From positions 6,596,501-6,660,500 of the forward strand of contig BSYO01000013.1 of the NCBI GenBank assembly GCA_033239525.1: a DNA stretch of 64,000 bases, in the 5' to 3' direction. Of the stretch, positions 58,318-64,000 are shown piece by piece. The DNA comes from Nepenthes gracilis (lineage: Eukaryota > Streptophyta > Magnoliopsida > Caryophyllales > Nepenthaceae). Made by a program: the position numbers and the translations under genes. Numbering within the stretch: the stretch's first letter is position 1; each line of letters begins with the position of its first letter. Below the pieces are notes generated by a model. That model had not been told where the DNA came from. It ran no database searches and saw only the letters and a list, made by a program, of their open reading frames with translations.

Positions 58318-58470
58318 AACACTTCTGGGGGCTCATGCAAGCACTGTTGTCGCTGCTCTCTTCTATCACTGGCTGGCGGTGCTGCCACCGTTGCATTTTT
58401 TCTATATTCCGGCCACTGAAATCCCAAAATTGTCAAAATGAGTAAAGCATGAGAGTGAAATCGTTGTAAA

Positions 58471-59225
58471 ATGGAGCAAATCTCTACATCGCCGAAGAAC
58501 TTTTGTTTGCCGCAGACTCCAAGCTCTCTCCTTTTATGTCCTTCAATTTTGTCTTTCCGTTCTTTTCATCGGAGGAGGAATTCGTCGTTTCACGGCCGTC
58601 TGTTCTGCGCCTTAGAGGCTGGACCCAACAGTGCGAGAGTCGGGAGCCAAGAAGCACTCGATCCTGACTTGCTTCGGAAGCCGATAATCTCGCCGCTGGT
58701 GAGCGCCGGTAAGGAGTTGGAGAAAGAGGTCGAGGTTGTTACTGTCGCCGAAGGGACCGGAGGGGGGAGAAAGTATGAGAGTGGAGGGGAGAGAGAGATA
58801 CGCCTTGATTGGGAGGACCAAATTTTGGAGGATACTGTTCCCCTTGTTGGGTTTGTCAGGATGATTCTTCATTCCGGAAAGTGAGTTCTGTGTTAATCGT
58901 ACTCAATTTTTATGAAATATTAGTACATGTGTTTCGATGGTAATTAGGGTAGTTAGACCGGAGAAATTTGAGCTCTTTATGTACCCGAATATAGTATAGG
59001 CTGGATAAACTAGATTTTTGTTTTTGTTGAATTGCTGGTAGGATTGTTTCCCCTTCATTGCTCTTTATGAATTTTTATTTAAAATTTTATATGTTAAATC
59101 TGTGTGGCAGATACGGAAGTGGTGATAGATTGAGTCCTGAGCATGAGAAAACCATTCTGGAGAGGCTGCTTCCTTATCATCCTGAATTCGAAAAGAAAAT
59201 TGGCTGCGGAGTTGATCACATAACT
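58471..59225 (+). CDS. DCL: Chloroplast DCL-like protein (DUF3223), first two coding exons; 3' part outside window
   Basis: Exon 1 58471-58880 (ATG at 58471), donor GTGAGT; exon 2 59111-59225 after GTGGCAG, donor GTATCT. Joined, they give 175 in-frame codons. Residues 1-45 are Ser/Arg-rich with few acids, as expected of a chloroplast transit peptide; about 46-110 is a variable linker. The DUF3223 domain begins at LDWEDQILEDTVPL (about 112) and continues through VRMILHSGKYGSGDRLSPEH, LERLLPYHPEF and KKIGCGVDHIT at the end of exon 2. The family, founded by tomato DCL, is needed for plastid rRNA maturation and palisade development. The conserved C-terminal exon was not found before the window edge, so the gene is partial here; an intron over 4.7 kb is inferred. 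Paralogue identity is uncertain. Confidence 0.88.
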
Positions 59226-61479
59226 GTATCTCTCTATCTCTCCACAGTGACCTTACTACAGCTATTTGTGTGCTGATTTCTAGAATACTGATAAATCATC
59301 AGTTGGCTCAATTAAGTTGATAATTTGTCTTTGTAAACATATAATAATGCGGTAAGTCGTAGGTGGAATGAAAGCCAGAATTAAGTGCAATTTGTTAAAA
59401 AATTTTCTTGTTGTAGTTTGTTGCAGAAATCAATCATGATCAGAATCCTATTTAACTTAATCAAACAGTGCCAATTATTTTGCTATATCCCATGCCAAGG
59501 TTTTCCCCCTGGTCATGCTATACAAATCATGCACCTACTTCTGGAGTTTAATAACTATTTCAATTCAACGTGTGATCATTTTTTATGATAATTCAACCAT
59601 TATTCTTCTTTTTTAAGATAATCTTGGGTATGTAATGTTACTTATGGTTGCCTGCAATTTTCTATTTGGTATTTGAAGGAGCTTGTCACCAAACAAGTTT
59701 TCTCTGTGTGTGTATATATGTATATATGCGAGTGTGTTTCAACTGTCACTGCAAGAATGTGCATATACAAGATAGTAATAGCCAAGTTTAATCCTTCTCC
59801 TTGTCCCACCACCCCAGTCATCATTCAATGAATCATGAGTTGTTTAGAAGAGAGAGAACTCAAGTATAGCAAGTGACATGGAGGACAGTCACTCCCTTCG
59901 CATATTTGTCAAACCAACTCTCTAATAAACTTTTTTGGGATCACTCCTCTCGGGGAGCCCTAACTGGTGGCTCACTCATGGAGGCTTATACTTTTCCCCA
60001 CTTCAAATTGATATCCCATCATTTCTCCTCAACATCTCATGAACACCTTGCTTTGATGCGCCTAACTTCACTGATTCTATCACTAGTTTTTGGGAAAAGA
60101 CAACCAAAATATAATAGAAATGCATTTTTTTCATATTTGTATGATCAAAATGGAAAAATGGATGATAATGAAAGGTTGGAATGGGACACAAGCATTTTAC
60201 GTGCAAAAAACACTTTAATATGAAGGGGGAAAACTATGAGATTGTACACGGTACCAACCTTATGCCATTAAAATCATGTGCTTACAGGGTTGTCTCTATG
60301 CAAAGCTAGAGATTTACTATACCTGTATATATTCTTGGGTGTGTAACCGAAACATCAATAAATATATAATGGGTAACAATTAAGGATTTGATCATTTAAG
60401 GGCAAATTGAAAGAAATAAAAAAACTAAGATTCTGCAGGAGAAAAATGGCAAGGCAACTTATTTTCCTCCCTTTACCTCCATTTCTCACCTGAAATTGTA
60501 ATAGTAATCATGACTAATATTTTCCTGTCCTCCTCCCCACCCTTCACCACAATCCAACAAAACCTCAAACACCCTAGCAGGCTTGTAAAAGAAAAGCCTA
60601 AAAAAGCTAAAACAAGTTAAAGAAGAAAGCCTGATATAGTGAAATCTTCCTTTACCTTGATAAAAATCCAAATGTAGTGAAACTCTAAATTCAGTTTACT
60701 TTTGGCAGTGAAGCTCACCGATTGTAATGGAATCCACCGGGAAAAACTTTGGTGGATAAATCCGACAAACTGCTGCGTTTATCAATTCTACCTCTGAAAG
60801 ACTAGGATGTACTAGACATGCTCTCCATAAACAGGGTATCTGTCCAGATTGCAACTTAAATGTGGAGGTAAATTTATGATGCAAATGATTGTTAAGGGAC
60901 TTGGAACAATTGGACTTGTCTGCTTCCAGGAACCAGAAAATTTGCCACTGCTGTGAAGAGTTTAAATTTGGAGTGCACCCTTATGTATCTAACATCAGTT
61001 GATAAATTTAGAGGGAATAAGTAGTGTTGTGTTAAAAAAAAAAAAGGATACAGTCTCCGGAAGACTGCCGGAAGACCATGAGGTTATGCTGATTGAATGG
61101 TTCGTTTAAAGTGGGATGATTTTGCTGATGTCATCTCCCTTGAATTTCTACAGCAGATATGTTTTTTTTCCTTTAGCTTGTTTTTATAAATTTTGTATCT
61201 TACAAGATTCAAGAAAGAAAATTCAGAATTCTGAACTAGAAAGCTGCTAATAAAGTGAACCAACATTCTAAAATTCAGAATTATAAAGCACATAGAAAAA
61301 TTAAAGAGAGAATTGAGAGCAAAGAATATTGCAATTCATTATACTGCATGACTCAGTACATGACTTGCCTTGATAAGAATTAGGCTATTACATTAATATG
61401 TTAAATCAGGAATGAAAATAAACTAGGAATCCTTTATTCAAGTAAATACAATAAAAAAGGATGAAAACCGAGGACAGAA

Positions 61480-61790
61480 ACCTGGAGTGCAAAATCATTT
61501 GTGCTGCATTGCTACTGCTCAATTGCAGTAGCCTTATCCTAAAACAAGCAATAATTGCCTTTTTAGCCAACGTGAGAATTCATGCATTCTCCATGGCTAA
61601 TGAATTCTATAAATAGCTGTGAGCTGCCACTTTTGAAACTGGAAAACTACAGTGAGAAAGACAGAGTGAGAAAGTGTTGGTGCTTGAGGGTGTGTTTCTC
61701 CAATTAACGCTGGCCTTGATGGGATTGTCATTTCACTCCTAATGAAGATGAAGATCTATTATTGCTGGTGTCATTTGGACTTGATATATA
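61480..61790 (+). repeat. Possible LTR-like promoter segment
   Basis: TTCTATAAATAGCTGTGAG (about 61607) followed about 40-70 bp later by an AGAAAGACAGAGTGAGAAAG purine-rich leader resembles the TATA-R region of a copia LTR. There is no second LTR or coding domain. Confidence 0.25.
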
Positions 61791-63361
61791 ATGGTACTAT
61801 TATCAACTCAGCTCCTACAAGTTGGTGTTTTCTACACCCACTTATTTCTGAGTGAGTTCATTCCACTTTGTTGTTATCCACTATTTTTTGTGGTATGGTC
61901 GTCACATAAAAGTTTCTATTGGTATTCCCCTGTTATTATAGTACAGTACTGTTACAGTCCTATGGTTTTTCCTTTCATATTAAATTATTTTCCACTAAAT
62001 CTTGGCACCCCATTCTATTTATTTTGATGTTATTTTGCTGTTATTGTTATTTTCCCATCCTGTTCTTCTGTATTGGGAAACAAACTTGCACTTCTATCTT
62101 TTTTTTTTTTTGGCAATGTGCAAAAGATTTTTGCTTTCAGTATTTTGATATTGATATGTATTGAGAATGTCCGATCCCGATATGGCCGTAAACGATACCA
62201 ACACAGATTTTTATCCATGTCTTGTACTGATCCCAATCAATTGGACTATGTCTGTTGTGCATGGTTACAAGCACTAAAAGCTTTTTGCCACCTTGGCAGT
62301 GAACAAGTCAACCAAGTATTCACTGATTGTTTGGAATCAAATAATTAACAGACCTAACCGATTTGGCCAAGTCCGAATTGGGTGGACAGTATTTAAAGTG
62401 TGTGTATTTTAGTTAGTCTGAATCCTAAGTTTATTGGCCTGACCTAACTAAAATACTCCTTGGCTCTTAGATATTCCATGAACTCCTAATTAAGCTGCTG
62501 GATTATTTCCGTATTAACCCGTCAAATCCATGACCATTGCAATTAATTGTGTTCTTAATCTAAGAACGCATGCTAGTGGCTTACAATAATCTAAGCCATC
62601 AAGGCCCTTTCCACTATTTTTTGCATGTGCTGGGGTGGAAAACCTCACCAAACATGTTCGAAACTTTTTCTTGGAGAATTGAATTATTTCACTGAAAGAT
62701 GACAATGAATGTCATTCAACTTCCACTACGCTTGTTTTGTTGATCTGAAAATTTAGGGCATCGAGTTCTCAGTTAAGATCAAAACATCCAAAGTTCCAAA
62801 TGCTATGGCCAAGATCAACCCCTAAGCCCTTGCTTCAAGTCAATTAGAAAAATAATAGATATTCAACATTTTTGAAATGCAATGACATCACTTCTTCTAA
62901 TTCTAACTGAAACCTTCTACCTAAAATCGAATGATAGTTTTTCTAGAGTAGATTGAAGACCATGTAGTAGCACTGAAACCCTATGTGTTAGCAAGGATGC
63001 TCTGCCTTATCTATAGAAGCAATCAACTGAATTTTCAATTCCAAGTAGAGATTGATTGAGTACTCTTATGTTATTCTTTATAAACCTGGTATCTACGACT
63101 AGTTTTGTTGGCATCTTCTTAAAATTACAAAATCTACTTTGTCCAACAATTATGATCTGTTAACTACTTGTCGAACCATCTCATTTGTTCAGTTCCCCCC
63201 AACTACCCATTGCTCTCTTCGCAAATCTCCACTCCCCCATGCTCCCAAAATCAAGCTTGAATTTTGGGCATATATTAGCATCCTATTGTGCTTTCACTCA
63301 GAGTTGGTTGAATTAGGTGCAAGTTTTGTATCATGTTTAATTTGGGTTTGCATCCTGTAAT

Positions 63362-63465
63362 TTGTGTGTGTGTGTGTGTGTACGCATAAATATGTATATG
63401 TACGTGTGTGTGCATGCATACATATATATACATATATATATACATATATACACACATACATATGT
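63362..63465 (+). repeat. (TG)n / (TATACA)n microsatellite
   Basis: A run of TG dinucleotides (63362-63381) followed by alternating TATG, TGTG and TATACA units. Frames through it encode only Cys/Val and Tyr/Ile repeats. Confidence 0.93.
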
Positions 63466-63797
63466 ATTTCAGTATCATTTTGATAAGCTTTTCTATTTTG
63501 GTCAATGGCTTTTTCTCTTACAGGTTTATACTCAATATTTGAAAAAAATGTCAGTACTTTTTTGTTTGTTGAACATAGCTCCTTGGTTCTAGGAAATCAT
63601 TGATGGCATAATCTTTCAGAAATTAATGCTCATTGTCATACATCATTGTATTCATCAATTGAGGACAAGATAAATCCCTCAAGCATGTAACTTCCATGAT
63701 TTTGTTTGTGTATAACTACTACTGTGAGATGCTTTGCACTCTTTATTTTCTTTCATATTTTAGTTGTGGTGGGGTGAGTTAGAATGTTGCATAGGCT

Positions 63798-63867
63798 TAT
63801 TAATATTTATTAATAAAATATTATTAATATTTAAATAAAATATTATTAATATTTAAATAAAATATTT
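63798..63867 (+). repeat. Short tandem repeat, about 24-bp unit
   Basis: Three near-identical copies built from ATTAATATTT and AATAAAATATT words. Confidence 0.75.
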
Positions 63868-64000
63868 AAAACAAAAGGAATTACAAAAACTCTCTACAGT
63901 ACTATAATTAATTAAAATTTAAAGGCACATACAAAACAGCTATAATTAAACTTACTAATTATTAATTATGATAAAAACGTACTATTATGGTTTATTTCTA

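Larger units (their letters stand above)
59226..64000 (+). other. Inferred long intron 2 of the DCL-like gene, continuing beyond the window
   Basis: Begins with the donor after exon 2. No segment encoding the expected third-exon motifs (a HPDF...RCLF-type stretch) was found to 64000. Open frames such as 59873-60223 have no recognisable family. A TATA-like CTATAAATAGC near 61609 with a downstream leader may mark an old LTR. The rest is AT-rich. Confidence 0.5.

Noticed and set aside
59873..60223. 116-codon plus-strand frame
   Set aside because: No recognisable domain, lies in the inferred DCL intron, and no splice or regulatory context supports it.
63362..63592. Cys/Val and Tyr/Ile-rich frames at the right edge
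   Set aside because: Microsatellite translation.
63520..63592. Possible third DCL exon after a CTCTTACAG acceptor (VYTQYLKKMSV...)
   Set aside because: In frame with exon 2, but the residues do not match the expected HPDF...RCLF block of the DUF3223 domain.

Overview
The window is nuclear DNA of a flowering plant, most likely a eudicot. The evidence is plant-type Ty1/copia and Ty3/gypsy retrotransposons, L1-type LINE remnants, tRNA-derived SINEs, MITEs, a TRIM, AT-rich intergenic DNA, and two plant genes with GT-AG introns. The species cannot be named from the sequence. No bacterial genes, CRISPR array, rRNA or tRNA gene was seen.

Layout. 1-11.4 kb is nested retrotransposon debris: two copies of one copia family in opposite orientation (1-1190 plus, 2108-3470 minus), copia LTR pieces and a gag fragment (3487-4720), a second copia element with its 5' LTR, primer-binding site, gag, protease, integrase and RT (4822-9127, many stops), then gypsy-type LTR relics. 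11.4-17.9 kb is AT-rich with a MITE (12332-12707), a LINE reverse-transcriptase remnant (15180-15800), a copia-LTR-like segment and one unexplained 147-codon frame.

17977-38444 (minus) holds the main gene, an NDR-type AGC protein kinase. I assembled it by hand into 11 coding exons totalling 1542 bp (513 residues) with every junction in frame. Intron 6 uses a GC-AG splice pair. The last two exons, which carry the C-terminal hydrophobic motif and tail, lie 6.7 kb and 8.8 kb beyond the rest of the gene. The introns carry a solo LTR with a perfect 5-bp target duplication, a TRIM with two 121-bp LTRs, two SINEs, a MITE, LINE remnants and a decayed tandem copy of exon 10.

38997-49214 is a minus-strand Ty3/gypsy element of the Tat type, with two LTRs, a recognisable primer-binding region, a decayed integrase, and an antisense open region between pol and the 3' LTR. 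Its 3' LTR sits about 550 bp upstream of the kinase start in the same orientation, and is itself split by a 2.46-kb insertion. 49-57 kb is AT-rich with further LTR relics.

58471 onward (plus) is the 5' part of a chloroplast DCL-like gene (DUF3223). Two coding exons are present and the final exon lies beyond the right edge. Its upstream region has four clustered TGGGCC/TGGGCT (site II) elements, as often seen at nuclear genes for organelle and housekeeping proteins. The two genes have no evident functional link; the rest is transposon turnover around and inside them.
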